Below are positions 26,736 to 41,270 of a stretch of DNA of 64,000 nucleotides, piece after piece. The stretch is taken from positions 3,955,066 to 4,019,065 of the forward strand of contig VYZI01000033.1 of NCBI GenBank assembly GCA_013397695.1, read 5' to 3'. This DNA comes from Centropus unirufus. Taxonomy: Eukaryota > Chordata > Aves > Cuculiformes > Centropidae. Both the position numbers and the translations under genes were made by a program. Every line of letters starts with the position of its first letter. Position 1 is the stretch's first letter. Under the pieces are notes generated by a model. That model made no database searches. It had not been told where the DNA came from and saw only the letters and a program-made list of their open reading frames with translations.

Positions 26736-26974
26736 TTTCCATTGTCAGAGGATGATACTTCAGCTTCTGACCGCTGGGGCATTTCAATAATTTCAAAATC
26801 AAACCCAGTTTGATTTACAAAACCTAAAAAAGCCTTATCAGCTAGATTTTCAATGGAGCTGAACACCCTCAACCTCCCCACTGGCTCAGTGGCTGCACAG
26901 AGTGCTCAGCAGTGGTGCTGACTTCCAGCATTGCTTCCCAGCTCTTGTGAAACCCTCCACTGGTTGCCCATCCT

Positions 26975-26988
26975 CACACACACACACA
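26975..26988. repeat. (CA)7 microsatellite
   Basis: Seven CA units, short for a polymorphic marker. Confidence 0.88.
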
Positions 26989-27455
26989 GGCAGGACTGGA
27001 AGGTTAAGAAACCTCAGGCTCTGGTAGCCTCTGACAACTCTTCAGTTATGCCATGGTCATAATTTATGCAAGCTCTGCCTTCTAACCCAGGGCTTCTGCA
27101 TCATGAGCAGTGTGGAGTTCATCAGGTGCTCTTTTCCACAGCATTTTGTGTGACCTGGTCTATTAACCACTCGCATATGCAGCATCCAAACCCTGCACAG
27201 CCAACAGTGTAATATCCTCGTGGGTTTTATTGTTGCAGCTTTATCCTTTCCAAAGATTATTAATTCCTCTTTGCAATGCCCTGTGACATTACTACCCATT
27301 TACCCACAGAAGAAAGACTGCATGACAGCTCCTAGTACAGACTGACGCTTTATCATCAAACCAAATGGTTTCTTTAATATCGGTGCATGTAGATAATCCT
27401 TTAAGTTAAATCAATAGGTTAGGACTTCTATGCATACAGAAAGGCTTGAGGCAGT

Positions 27456-27502
27456 AAACAGCTGTATGGATTTTGTGCCGCCTGGATAACTTTGTCAGAA
27501 GC
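27456..27502. repeat. 47-bp duplicated word, copy 2
   Basis: Direct repeat of 26689-26735 with three mismatches, 767 bp away. Both lie in minus-strand open frames that share the peptide LLTKLSR-HK-HT, but this follows from DNA identity and is not evidence of coding. Confidence 0.8.
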
Positions 27503-30278
27503 ATGGAAAGTTGGACATTTTCAAACAGCCAGAAAAGGAAGGGAAAGCCATCAACTACTGTCAGTGCAAGTGCATTTCTTAAGAATGCCAAAAACTAAGT
27601 AGGATTGGGGATGCGATTAAAGCAAATTGCAATGCAACACTTAAGCATACACTTATATAAGTGATCATTTAGGGAGAACCCATCAAATTATACTGTGATC
27701 TACCTTCCTGTAAGATAGCTATTTGTCATTGTTTTCTAGGCAGCTCTTTAAGGAACAGACAGATACGAGGATGGAACAGCAGTGAGAATCAAAGGATTTC
27801 CTGAAAGCAAAAAGTCTATTTTCAAGAAATCTAAAAAAATAAGATTCAAAAGAAATAAAACCCTACGTGCATTGATTTTTTTCTTGTTGTAATGGGAATC
27901 AGTGCTGTGAAAATAAAAGAACCTTAGAAGACCTTTGTCTGCTAGGACAGAATTTTTTCTTGAGTCTAACGAAAATTGAGACAGAGAAGAGCTATGACTG
28001 AAGAAAATGTGTCTTCTGGAACATCTGGTTTATCAATTTGATATATTTACATTGAAGAATGTTAAAAAAACCCATCAAATGTAACAGAAACATTAGAGAC
28101 ATGAGTCAGCAGTAGAACAGGATCCATCTTTCATTTGATTTAAAGAGCTTGAAGAACTCTGAAATACAGAAGCAAACAAGTTGAGGAACTTTATACGTTT
28201 TTCAGTCTGCACAATGGGGAATGATCAGACAGAATTAATGGGTGTTTCGCAAAAGCCCCGCAGTCACAGTGTGGTGACTGGTGCTACATTGTTCTTACAC
28301 AGTGTATGTGCATGGAAATGTGTATATCATGTTTACATGCTATAATTTATCTACATTGTATGCAAAGATTTCATGCAGCCAGAACAAGAAAGTGCTTCCT
28401 ACGCTGAAAAATGTCATTTATATTCTATTTTAATACAACTGACACCAGGCAAAGAATGGTCTTCATTGCTCACACTGTGTAAAGCCACCTTCACTCTGAA
28501 AAGAAGGAATTGTCAGCCTTCCAAAGAATACCTGCTGTAACTGCACAATGGAGACAAGAGGCCTCAGCTAATGGGGATTTCATTTAAAACAGGCAGCGAG
28601 ACATAACTGAGCTCTAGAGAAGAACTACTTCTACTGCTGATGACAGTATAATGGAAGCATATCCTTGACAGGGAACTTTTGAGGAAAAAACTCCTAGTTA
28701 AAAGTTTATTTTAAAATGTATAGGCGGTACCAGGCCTGGGAGGTTGCCATAACAAAGGCAGGGCAATGGGTCTGCTAAATTTCACTAAGGGTCATTTCTG
28801 CCCTTAAAATAGCCCAATTTTAGGAACACACAAAGCTCCTTCTGATCAAATCCCTTGGAGGTGCAAGATCAGCATAGTTTCACTAAAGTTACTGGAATTG
28901 CTTAAAGAGAAAAGCAGTAACCTGATCACTGAAACACTCCAATTCAGTAGTAAAAATAAAACTACAGAAAAGTCAAGAAAATTAAAAAAAACAAACCCAA
29001 AGCCATACCCCTCACTAACTGCAGAAAACATTCAACCCTTATCTTGCTTCAGAACCTCGCATCATCATATTTTTCTTACCAATTTCTCTGACGAATATTC
29101 ACAATGCTTTTTTCTCATCACAAATATAAAAGTTACAAACATCTTTAATGATTTAATTGAAGTACCTTCCACAGCATGCGGAAATTGGGAGGCCAAGTAG
29201 CTGTGGTTAGAGCCATCCTGGAGCTCTTAGGACACCTGAGCCATTGCACTTACAGTTCTCTACAAGTCACCAGCACTTCTGCTGGAGTGCAGCACAGTTT
29301 AATAGCATAAGTTTTAAAGGGAAATGAAGGCTTCATCAGAAATTAAAAGATTAAAAATTTGAAGTATCTAACAGCACCTTACAGCGATGTCCAGCAGTTG
29401 CACGCATGCAGTCATTCTGCCTTTATTCACTGACGTACAACACTTCCTTACCGTGCTACAGTGATAAAGTCAATGATAGAGTCTAGCCTTTCTCATTCAC
29501 GTTTTGCTCAGCCTGAATCATTACTGTCCCTATTTTACCATCCTAGATAAGTAAAAAAGTCTTACCAAGTAACAGTGCACACATAAGTAATCCTACTGCC
29601 TGTTAGATTTATTTTTGCTTTCCTCACCTGGGGTATGCCGTAAAGTTTCAGTCTGCTTTCAGATCTGCAGTGGAAACCCACTACAAATTTAATGCGCTAT
29701 GGTCAAAGGCAAGTGTGCAGCTCAGGTCTGCATTTTTCAGAGATGTAACTCTAGGAATTAAGAAGCAGCCAGGTACTCACCTAACACACTAAATATCCTA
29801 CGAAAGGCTGAAAGGCAAGTACATGTACGCACATGCTGTTGAGAGTCTCCAGTCCCTCTCCACATTCTATAATAGAAAGGAGCTCCTCTGGGGTGGGCTG
29901 TTCCAAAGTGTAGACACAGATATTAAAAATTTGGTTTTGAGTGGGCTATCAACAATCTCTGTATATTGCTCTGTGTGTCTCTTATGATGAAGAATAGGCA
30001 AAGTTCCAGACCATGTGTTTTTCACATTTATGTTGGAAGATGCAATAAAGAAAATCATTGACCTGACATAGGACTATATGCAATTATATGGTGCATTCTA
30101 AAGCCAACAGATATAAAAAAGCAGAATTCCTAATTGGAGGAGAAAGATTTTAATACATTAATGACAAAGACAAATAATAGAACTTTTACATGTGTAAGTT
30201 ACCCAATAGTAGAATTTCCTGGGAGTGTTTAAAAACACATACATTGAGGGGATTTTGAAGATTTGGAGTTCCCATGGG

Positions 30279-30315
30279 TTGTTGTTGTTTTTTTGTTTTG
30301 TTTTGTATTTTTTTG
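30279..30315. repeat. T/G-rich low-complexity tract
   Basis: Three GTT units lead into alternating runs of T broken by single G. On the minus strand this is an A/C-rich tract. Confidence 0.8.
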
Positions 30316-33300
30316 GCAAACTACTGTCTGTGCAAATCATATTTGAAATCAAAACACAACAGTCAAGAGGTCTGTGGATTTAGCATTGGGTGCAGAATCC
30401 AAAAGACTATATTAAAACTTCTAAGAGTTTCTAAGAGTCACATGTTGGATTTCCTATGCCGTAGATAAAATCTTATCTCATCATTATTCTGGTGATTCAT
30501 GTGAGTACAATGCCAATTTTCTTCAATTCAATGCTTTTACATTAGAGCAGGTAAAAGATATTGGTTAAGCTCAATAAACTGGGAAATACAGGCCTTATTG
30601 CTCATCCTTATGAGATGAGCAGAATGAGTACAACTTTTAAATTGGTTCTGTAACACTGCATTTGATCAATCACAGCTGAAACAGAAAGCTCTCCTTCAAA
30701 ATCTGAGATGCTTCTTGCATGACCTCAGTTCATGCATAAGACAGAAGAAATGCCAAAAAAAAAAAGGCTAGGAGAGAGCAAAACTAGGGGACATCACAAT
30801 TGAAACAAGATTGTGCCTTGAGTGCATGACCCTTGTGTGAAAATACTTCATTCCCATCTGCATGCTTCTGCCCTATGAAAAGGTCAGATATACTGTATTA
30901 CGAACCTATAAATAATTCAGAGATATAAAGCTTCTTATCTGATGTCGAAAATGCAGAGGGCACATAAGAGCACTCTTTGAATAAAGTCTTCATAAACCTT
31001 ACAGATCACAATATATTAAACTGTGCTGCCTTTACCACAATCCTGATGAGGGATGCATTATTACTGCTTTAGCCTACATCCCATGTCACTGGTAGGTCCC
31101 TGGGATTGTCTGTACAAGCTCCCAGTGAAGATATTTTGCGAAGTTTATCTACCCTAGCTCCTGATCCAAAGGCTGAGTGCATGGGCTAGTCAAGTCCCAG
31201 AAACTAGAAAGAAAGCATTGATTTGCATGTGGGCTCTTCCACGCTATGCTTTGTACAGGCACAAAATAATAGCTGATGTTTTCCACATTGAACTTTAGTC
31301 TAAATGCTCAGGAGGGAAAGATACGCTTTTTATCACCCCAATGCAAACACAGAGATTTATCAGAAATCAGGATAACACTGACTCCATACTCCCATGTTCT
31401 AAACCCATACTTTGCTGCACCTGCAACTTAAATGTGCCAAAAATCAGTGAATACATTCTGGTGACAGCTCTGTTGCAGCTATCCACATGCTGAAATTTGC
31501 ATGTAATGTGCAGCTTGCTTTCTCTATTTCTCTTAGTAGAAAAATTTTAAAAAGCACTATCAGAATTTTTGTTTTCACAAGTGTTCCTAGTATTTTAGCA
31601 TATGGCTTTTCAAGTTGTTGAAGTAGATCTGGTACTAAATACCAAAACACCAGCCATTTTAGATTCGCATCTTCTGACTATTAATAACAAGAATTAAATA
31701 ATCCTCTTTCTTCTTTTTCTTTCTTCTGACATAGAAAGTTCACGCTGCTTCTGTATAGTACAAACAAGGAAAGAGATTACTTTGAAAATTTCTGGACTTC
31801 ATTACTTAAATCAATGCTAAATGTTGGTGTTTTTTTCTAGATGAAATTTTAAAATATTTGCAATAAAGCAAAATTATACCCTTAATCTGTTTGAACCATT
31901 TTGCTTCTTTATATATTTTACCACAGCTTTTATGGATTAAAAAAAAATACCTCAAGAAGAAACATCTGTTTGACCTTAAAGTAAGCAATCTGCCCATCGT
32001 CTCCTATGGAAAAAAAGAATGTATATTGATTTTCCAGCATTTTTTCCTCCTCTGCAATGAAAAATTGAAAATTACTTCAGCATGCTTTGAAGACCTTAGC
32101 CCAGAGCTGCGAAGTCCAGCTAGCAATTCCATAGGGCAAATTGATCCTTTGAGATTTTTTCTACCTGTGCAACTACCTTTTTGTCAGAAGAGATTGGGAA
32201 CAGCTGCAGAGAATGACTGGTCAGCACAATGCCTGTGTCTGTACCTACACCCCAAACCACAGCCATGTTATCCACTTTGTTGGCAGATGTGGGGTTATGA
32301 TGCACCTAAGACACATCCCAGCACTTAAGAACACTTATCAGTAGGAAATTGGGGGGAGGGGGAGAAGAACCACAATCCATCTCTAACAGCTGATGGGCAT
32401 GGATATGTAATCTTATTAACTGAAAATGCCACTATCATTGCTGATGTTTTAAATCAGCCCAAAGCCCGCTATATGCTATACAGATATGTTAGAAAAAAAT
32501 GTGGCTTAAAGGGAGGCGTGCTGTCCTGTATTTTATGGGTACTACACAGAGACAGGCTTGAATTGCTGAATTACTTCCTCACATCTTTGAGCACATGTGT
32601 GGAGAAGCAAGCTACCTGCCTCTCTGATCAGAGTAAAAATAGAAGGGAGCAACCCTCATCCCCTGTCCTGATGAACCAGCCACCCAGCGTAGGGAGAAAA
32701 ATTGCAGTAGTCAGGAACAAATGCAGGTAACAAATGCAACACTTCTGGAGGCTGCAAATTACACTTTTCTTGGGACAAAGTGGGGAAGTGATGATTTTTT
32801 TTGGATGGCAAATCCTTTCTAAGGTGCAGCAAGGAGCAGCACAGCTATATACTGCAATCTAAAGAAAGATTATGAACTGTGAAGCCCATACTCCAGAAGT
32901 TAAATCGCTCCTTCTACAGGACTGAATTCTACCCGAGACCTATCGCAATCAATCACATTCTCAGAGAATAAGAACTGCAGAATATACAGCGGCAAAGCAG
33001 CATCTTGAATGGGAAGACTAAAAGGAAGGGAGAATATAGGGAGAATTTTTCATGGCTTTCATTTTCAATTATTCTTCTTTCTCACTTTTTTAGCTTGTGC
33101 CATAATTCTTATTTCTGATACAAAACAGGAAAGCGGGTCCCAAATGCATTATGTAAGTGCCTTAATATAGTCTTAAAAAATTTAAAATGAGTGTATACAA
33201 CGTTGTTCTCATTTTATTTTGGTGAGAGAAATAATTAATATTAATGCAGGGAGCACATTATCAATTTACATTCATTTTGTTTGCTGTTAAATTGCCGTAA

Positions 33301-36300
33301 ATTCCCCACTCACTCCTATTACTCATCGCTATTTTCCTGCTCCTGCAGTAGCTGTAGGAGTGAACTCTCGGCTGCTGTCTGTCCACAGCATGTAGCTGTC
33401 TCTCAGTCAGCTTTAGAGCATTAACATTCATGCTCTGATAAATCTGCCATGGTAGGAATAGGATTAGGTGTTACGTTACTTTAGTGGGATCAGAATTAAG
33501 CCTTGAATCTTCGCATATGTCACACAAATACACCAGCAAGCAAAATACTTTAAATGATTCAAAAGCCCTGCAGTACCTCAGCTCTGCACTACTTGTTATA
33601 AAGACTATTAGGCAATTTAATCAATAGGAGTCTTGTGTCGGGTGAGTCATGGCATGGGGATGAGCATTTGCCTCAAATGAATGATACCAAAGGAGATCTG
33701 CCAAGGTACCACAGCAGAACCAGGGAGAGCGTGGCTACCCAGGGAATGCCCAGCACAAGGTGCTGAGCACAAAGCATCGTGCCAACAGCCTGCCCTGTCT
33801 CCTGCCACACACCAGAGATTGGCCAAAGTGAAGGTGATTGCACTTCCTAGCAAGCAGCTAAGAAGGGATGACCACTAAGAATAGTTTAGTGGAAGACCGC
33901 AAGGACAACGGTGCAGGCTGGTTCATGGACTGTGTGCAGGTATGAGGCCTTCCAGGAGGCTTTTTCCTCATGGTCCCCTGTGCCAAATGCCTACTCTTGC
34001 AGCCCTGGTCAAGCCTCCTTCCTGGGGCACAGGATTGAGTCATGAAGGAACACAACGTGCGCATCCATACAGTGTCAAAAGCTTTGTGTACCCTCAGTTC
34101 ATAAATTGAGGAACAGGAAAGCTTCCTGCGTTCATGATAGCCCACATGGTAATAGTTTTGCCTTAGAGTGCCAGACACCTCACTGACCAATGACCCAGTT
34201 GTAAAGACACTACCTCTTCCACACACTACAAAAATGGTACAAGAGCAAACAGGTTGTACTCTGAGATCATACAGCACGGGAAAAAATTTGCTTCAAGGAC
34301 TTCCATTGCAGCTACTTGTCCTGGTTCTCCAAAGAGCTGTGGCTTTAGTTCAGCACAGAGAAGTGTGACCCCCTTGCCTCCTGACGGGCAGAATCACAGT
34401 TGCAGTGTTGAATAACTGGTCATAGCTACAGATATCTCTAATAAAACCAGAGTTATACAGACATAAATTATCATAGTAATATATAAAATAGAAAAGTCTA
34501 CATTGTGCAAAACAAGGCAGTGGAAGGATGTTAATGGGCAAATCCACAGCCTCGATTTAAAAAGAAACCTAATTTTCTAACATTTTAAAGTACGTCAAAA
34601 GACAAAGGTAGATGCTCTGTCACCTGTAATCAGCTGCAGCTGCAACCAAGGAATGAGCAATGACAGCAATGAATAGAAAAATTAGAGCAGTTAACTGCTT
34701 AGCCAAGTGGACAGTCCATTTGAATGCTTGGGAATCACATTCTTTTTGTAAACCTAGCTGATAACAGGCAGAAGGCAAGACACCAGAGAGCGACTTCCCT
34801 TGGCCTAAAATATATGGCAAGGCTGCCTAGTTAATATTTCTGTAGTAAATGGTGAAACTGAAGATACCAGATCATCTGAATTTTGCTGAAACTTTAGAGT
34901 ATTGGGAATCCACTACTTCTTTATTATAAGGAACAGCATTAATAATGTATTTTCTAAATAAAAATGGAAATAACAGAGGGAAGTAGCCATTGTAACCACT
35001 ATTCAACTTTTTTATGAAATCTATCTTGGTCTTAAACACCTCATTTATAAGAAAAGTGGGAACACTCTTACATGGCAGCACCCCGGGCACACAGCTGGCT
35101 TGCTGGCACACAATCTCCCAAAGGCAGTGCCTAATCTCTATTTTCTCTATTAGGACTGAGTGCCAAGCAGCTAAACCACATGTAAAGCAACAAGTGCCTG
35201 ATGATTCACTTGCACCTACACTTTTAATATTAAAGGAATTATTAAAGAAAAAGAATCAATTAAAAAGAGGCAGTTTTAGAGAAGAGCAAATAAAACTTCT
35301 TTAAGATGCTCTTCCCTCCCCAAAAGCTGTTTCTGGCTTTGCTTTAAAACTGACTTAAAGATGTCAGACATGCAAATCCCTTCCCCTGGCACCAGCTCCA
35401 AGAGGAGCAGAGCTGCAGCAAAAGGAGGAGCAGAGCCCGAAGCTGAGCATCTGCTGCATTAAGTGTTAGCCCCGCAGCCCCTGGAGCTCTCCCGACTACT
35501 TCTCTCCCCATCTGCCCTCCTATCAGTCAATGCTGGGAGAGATAGGCACTCATCTTTTATTTCTCCTTCCAGTCCCACAGCAGAGTTCCTGGACCAGAGT
35601 CAACTCCTCTCCTGGTAGGTGTACTGCTCTCCTGAATTAGAGAGCACTCACCTCCTACACGGTTGTCAGACAAAGCCCTAAATAGCCCAGGTACCCTTCT
35701 CAGTGGGAAACTACCAAGCAGCTTGCCACCACTGCTACAAGAGAAACTGCTACCGGATTGGGAAACAATTATGGAAATTATAAAGGGACAGCAGGAAAAG
35801 AGCAAGCAGAAAAGGTGAACTCAGCCGAATCAGAATAATAAAGCACTGGGTGTAGTATTGCTGTATAGGCTGTGTCCTTACTTTGGGACCTGTATTTGTG
35901 CAAGGACTACATGCACTTTTCTTCCAGAAGACATATTTTCAGGGAAAATGCTCAGTGACCTTCAAGTTAGAAAACTGTGGCTTCAGTTACCATCACTCTC
36001 CTGAACAGCATTAAAATGCCTGTGTAGTTCGTCATGTCAGTTACTGGCTGAACATCTCGTACTACCTCTTCTGAAAGCATGAAAACCTCACTCCATTTCC
36101 AATGAAGGCAATATCCATGTTTAAATTAGACAATGCCAAACAGCACCCATCTCTGTAGAAAATCAGAGGTTAGTGTCATTCAGACATGAGCAAGCCCACC
36201 TGTGCAAGCATGCAGCATCTAACCATTAGGCAACATCCTTCCTTCAGTGTGTCCCCTAAAAAAATCCGGAATATGTCTGTGCTTTCAAGCCAACTGTTCT

Positions 36301-39300
36301 GAAGACACTGGGAAGGTACTTTGCAGTCTTCCCATAGAGCATACAAGGAGCAGCAGCTATTTTTCTCAGCTCAGTGGCAGGGTTTTAGAATATGAAAAGG
36401 CTTTAGAGACTGCTTTATACCACAAAAGGACCACCAATATCCTTCTCTAGGCTGGCTTCTCAAATACATACTACAGAGATGTTCTTAACAACTGCAGATC
36501 AATTTATTTCCCTTCAAAAACTGAACAGAAAGTTCTGATGAAAACCAGTTTCTGCTTCTCACAGAAGGCATTTTCAGAACCATTGGACTAGAATGGCAAA
36601 GCTGTTCACAGTGTGCTTGCATCAGTAGGAGCAAATATCAGGAAAAAGAGTGTAAGTGTAAAAAAGATACAGTAAATAACCTACTACAATAGGAAGATAC
36701 ATTTTCAGGAGAAACTGTGGTTATTCCTTTAGTCAGCTTTAGTGCAGACCCCAAGGAAAACAAGGAGTAGCCTGGCTACTCTTTGGGCTACCTCTGTCTG
36801 AAAGGTCTAGAGAAAACACCTACTGTCACACACCTTGCCACATATTCATTGCCTGCCACTGAGATTTAGTTCAAATACTTTCATAATTAATTGTATATAT
36901 GTTACTTCCATTGCACTGGTCAAGCTGACAGCTCTTGCTTGTAAACAATAAATAGAACAGATAACGACAGAATTAGTTCAGTTTCATCTAACTCAGTACT
37001 GTTAATATTTTTCTATAAAAATGCACTCAGGAGTCTGCACTGCAATCATCCAGGCATAACTTTGTTATCATGAACTAATTATTATAGACAATTTGCAATG
37101 GCTACACATTTCTGTCTCTAGTAAATAGATTAAATCACTGCAAGATGTCTACAGCAGTAATCATACAAGACTGTTACAGAGAAAACTCCATTTTCTGGGT
37201 CTTTTTCCCTACTGCTCTGAACATCACAACCAACAATTCAGTGTAGAGGCTGCCTGTAAGGTAACCTGTAGGAACACAACGCCATAGGGCAAAATGCTGA
37301 TATCTGCTGTGGATAAGCGTAGCCTCTGTTTCATTTTTTTTATCCTCACAGTGAGAAAACAGTACCTCAGTGCTACAAGACACAGCAACTTAAAGTTCAT
37401 CCTTTCCCCACAACTTACGTGTCCCAAAGAACAAATATTAGCTGATGTACAAAGCAAGAGAGAGAGCGGACAGCCTATGGTAACGCAGGACACTGCTAAT
37501 AAGCAGCAGTGTTGCCAATGATCAATCTACCAATTTCTGGTGATGTAAGTGAAATCCCATCTCACTGACCATTGTTTTTCTACCTGGGCCTCATAACTCT
37601 CCTGTAAATTCTTTCCTGGAGCTGATGCCAGCCACAGAAGCAAAAAGCAGGCACATCACCCCACACAAACATTTTCCAAAGTAATTCTTTGCTTCTGGTG
37701 CTTTGGCACCTCCAACTGACTGCCAATAAATCATAGTTGCTGGCTGAGGCAAGGATTGTTTTAAATGCCATTGTCTGTAAAATCTCATACCAATTTAGTG
37801 GTGCTATGCTCCGATGACTGGAAGAAAACAGTGTCAAAATCCATTTTAGAATGACACCTTTATTGTCCATACTTTCTAAACAATATTGAGGCCCATCTGG
37901 GTAACAAAAAAAGAGCATGTAAATATTTTGTTACAGCATCTATTGCATGGTTTTAATAAACAACCAAATAAATAAATGGGTAGACATGTATATAGATAGA
38001 AATTGGAATCAAAGACCTTGGATGATGTTCTTCAGCCTCTTTGTTCTTTGAAGTAAAATTCAGGCTTGTAGGAACCTCACAGTACTGTCATGGCATTTAA
38101 TAGGAAACAGCTGTTTTTTATCATTTGCTTTGACCATCTCCTACAGAAGCTTTAGTTTGCTCCAGTGAAAAACTAAACTTGGGGTAAAGTTCCACAGATT
38201 AGTGATACACACCTGCAGAGTTTGCATTACAGGTTTTGCCAATATTAAAAAAATAAAAAAAAAACGATGGCAGAAGCTGATGATAAACACAATGAACTAG
38301 CAGCTTTCTACTTTTGGCTTAACCTGAGGATTGAAACCAGATTGGCTGGCTAATCCAAGATTTACAAGAGTTTCCTAGAGCTACTTTTATGAAGAGGACA
38401 AAAAAATAAATGCAATCAGGTATAATGTAACTTGTCTTTATCACTCACTCGCTTAGAAATTACCAGGTACATTCATTCTACTGCTGGAAACCTATTATCA
38501 TTAACAACCATATCGCTTTCCATTTATAAAGGTGTCTTTGAAAGAGATAATTGCCCAGTTTGACTAGACAGTTCCCTTTTGAACAACACACAGAAATCTG
38601 TGGCATTACGGCCCTCAACTGAACAGCTCGTTCTCTGTCTGTGCGATGAGTAAAAAGATGTAGCAAGGGAGCCCTCACTTTTTTTCTTATTTTATGACTT
38701 ACGGTATAAGTCAGGCAATGGCAATGCTTTTTCCTTTACTGTCCTTCCAGTGTGACTTAAATCTGCCTTGGCAGAACAATAGGTAATATTTCTGTCTGCT
38801 CAGGCTGTGTGTAAACAAACTACATCCATTAAAAACATCCAGTGTCTCTATGTTTGTTAAGGTGGTAACCCGCTTATTTTTGTTTTTGTGATGTACACTT
38901 GAAAAATGGGCTGTTGATATTGTTCTGTTAGCCCTTTAAAAGGGGAGGCTATGATCTCAGGTGTGATGCCAAAGGGGAAACTGCATAACTTAGAGTCCTT
39001 CTCAGGTTTCATTAACAGGTTAGAACAAATGGCATCATCCTGCCATGAGTAGTTGCACAACAGAGCAGACATCCAAAATGGAGCAGGACTGGTCAGGGGT
39101 TGCCTATCCACTCATAAAAAAAGGCAAAACCTGTTGCTGACCTTGTGCCTCCTGCCTGGTCCCCACATCAGTCAATTCTGAACTACTTGAGGGGGAAAGA
39201 GCAGCTATCAGGAGAAGATTTGAAGAAGTATCCTTCCTTCTAGAAACATGTTTTAAAGAAATCACAGATTTTCCTGTGAGTAACTCTCTTCTAGAAATAA

Positions 39301-41207
39301 AACTTCTGATGTATAAATGTGAAAATATAGATCAGCAACAGCGTCACAATTTTCAACAAGGATAATTTGCCAGCAAATCCTAGACTCTAACGTGAGAAGA
39401 AATAAAATTATATTGCAGATTCAACAGTTCATAACAGATTTCTCTCAATTACTATGAGAAGAAGCTTTTCCCTTGGTTCTTTTATAATGTTTATTTGCCT
39501 TTTAACTAGTTTTCCTGCAGGCAAATACTATAAAGACATAAAGGAAAATTTTTATACTGCAACATCTTAAAAGCTGTGTGCCTGCAGCTACCTTAATGCT
39601 ATTCTTTATTGAAATCAGGACCATCAAATTTATCATTCAAAATCTTCAAATAGCTGAAACAACTGTGCTAAGATCCAAAAACCTTTTTTTTTCCAATGCA
39701 TCCAAGATCGAACCACTTATTTGTTTGACTGCTGACAGTCCTACACAGTAATAGAAAACATTTTTATTAGCTGAACCAAAGCACCCTTCTAGCAAATGAA
39801 CACTTGACAAAGGTGTCATTTTCTATCACTCACTAAAGTTGTTTGAGTTCTCAATACTTAAAGTTGTTTAGACTGATAGTTCCTTTAGGCTGGAATCTTA
39901 TTGTTCATATCTATTTGTACTACAGTTTGAAAATAATTAGTTCGATCCTGAATGAAGCACCTGGAATGGGGCAATAGAAATACTACAGTTGTTGTGGATT
40001 TAGGATTTGCCTTCTCTGCTCCTCTGTCCAATATGGAGTCAGAAAGATCTTATCCTTGAGGCTTTCCGGGATTGTATTTTTCATTATTTTGAGCCGACCT
40101 TGACTTCTGTTCTTATTCTATGTGAAATTCCCCACTCATTCACCTATCCATTAAAGCCATTCCAAACTTAACACTTGCTGCCCATGCCATCACCTTGGCT
40201 GATCCTCTCTGGTTATGTGACAGAAACAAAGCATTCTTCCCTGCTTTTTTTCTCCTACTGGAATTACATCAGACTTAGGATGTTGTCACAGAGCAAAGTT
40301 GGATCTTTTGTAATCAGTACACAGACAATTAATAAAAAGTTAAAAAAAAATCCCAAATAATTCTGTAAAGGTACATTTTCTGTTCTAAAAGTCTGTTTTG
40401 GCTAAACACACCCTACAGGTGCTGGGCTTTACCAGCTTATAACAGCTCTACACTATACTATCTCTATTATCTCTGGTCTGTGCTGCAGCTGCTAGAATTA
40501 ATCAGGAAGGTTCATACAGTATAAAAGGGGTAGGCTAGTGGGATGCGTGGCAACAGAAGGCAAAACTAACTGTATGTGAGTTCAACATAAAGGCAAACTC
40601 AGCCACAAGTGAAGAGTACTGTAATGTCATACATCTCACGCAAAATGTGCCTATAAGTCTGTAGATTCCCCCTATGGTTAGCTAAGCACAGGGGCCACCT
40701 CCACCTTTATATACTTCATAGAGAGTTCTGAAAGCTTCTCCTCCTCTCTCCCGTTCCTCCTGTCATGTCAGCCATGGGCATTTCTGCACTGGCAGTTCCC
40801 TGAATCACCACCTACTTCTAGCACCCAGCTGGAAAAGGAGCAGACTTTCCTCCTTCCCTCAGAGGAAAAAGTATTCATGGCTTCTCCCCCTTTCTGTTCA
40901 TCTTTCATGCTCTTCCTGGAAAACACTGTCAGTGAGCCCAAGAAGGGACCACATTCTCGGGGACTTCTGGTGTATGGTCCTCAACTGAGGTTCCTGGACA
41001 GTGGTCCACCATGGAGAAAAACAAAAAGAGACATGACACTTTCAACTAAGGAATATTTCAGTTTTTCTCTGACATCCAGTTGTCCACAGTTACCTTTTCT
41101 TGATCATGAATGCTATTCTAAACATCAGCTCTTTGTTGCATTAAAATGTCTGTCCGTTCCCAGCACTACCAAGTTCCTGCAGTGTTATTCTTCCAAGCCA
41201 GAGCAGA

Positions 41208-41270
41208 CCTGTAAAATGAAGATCTGTAAAATGAATGGAAATGAAGAGCAGATTTGGATTTGGATTTGGA
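41208..41270. repeat. Two adjacent short tandem repeats
   Basis: The word ctgtaaaatgaa occurs at 41209-41220 and again at 41224-41235. Shortly after, GATTTG is repeated three times at 41251-41268. Each is a small slippage-type repeat. Confidence 0.85.

Noticed and set aside
26519..26881. A 120-codon minus-strand frame sharing a peptide with the frame at 27406-27591
   Set aside because: The shared peptide comes from the 47-bp DNA duplication only. The rest of the two frames is unrelated, so a gene family is not supported.
31891..32328. A 145-codon plus-strand frame
   Set aside because: Low-complexity lysine-rich start and no domain; fits chance reading through AT-rich DNA.
37580..37918. A 112-codon minus-strand frame considered as an exon or processed pseudogene
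   Set aside because: No similarity to a protein I know, and no poly(A) tract or splice sites that would make sense of it.
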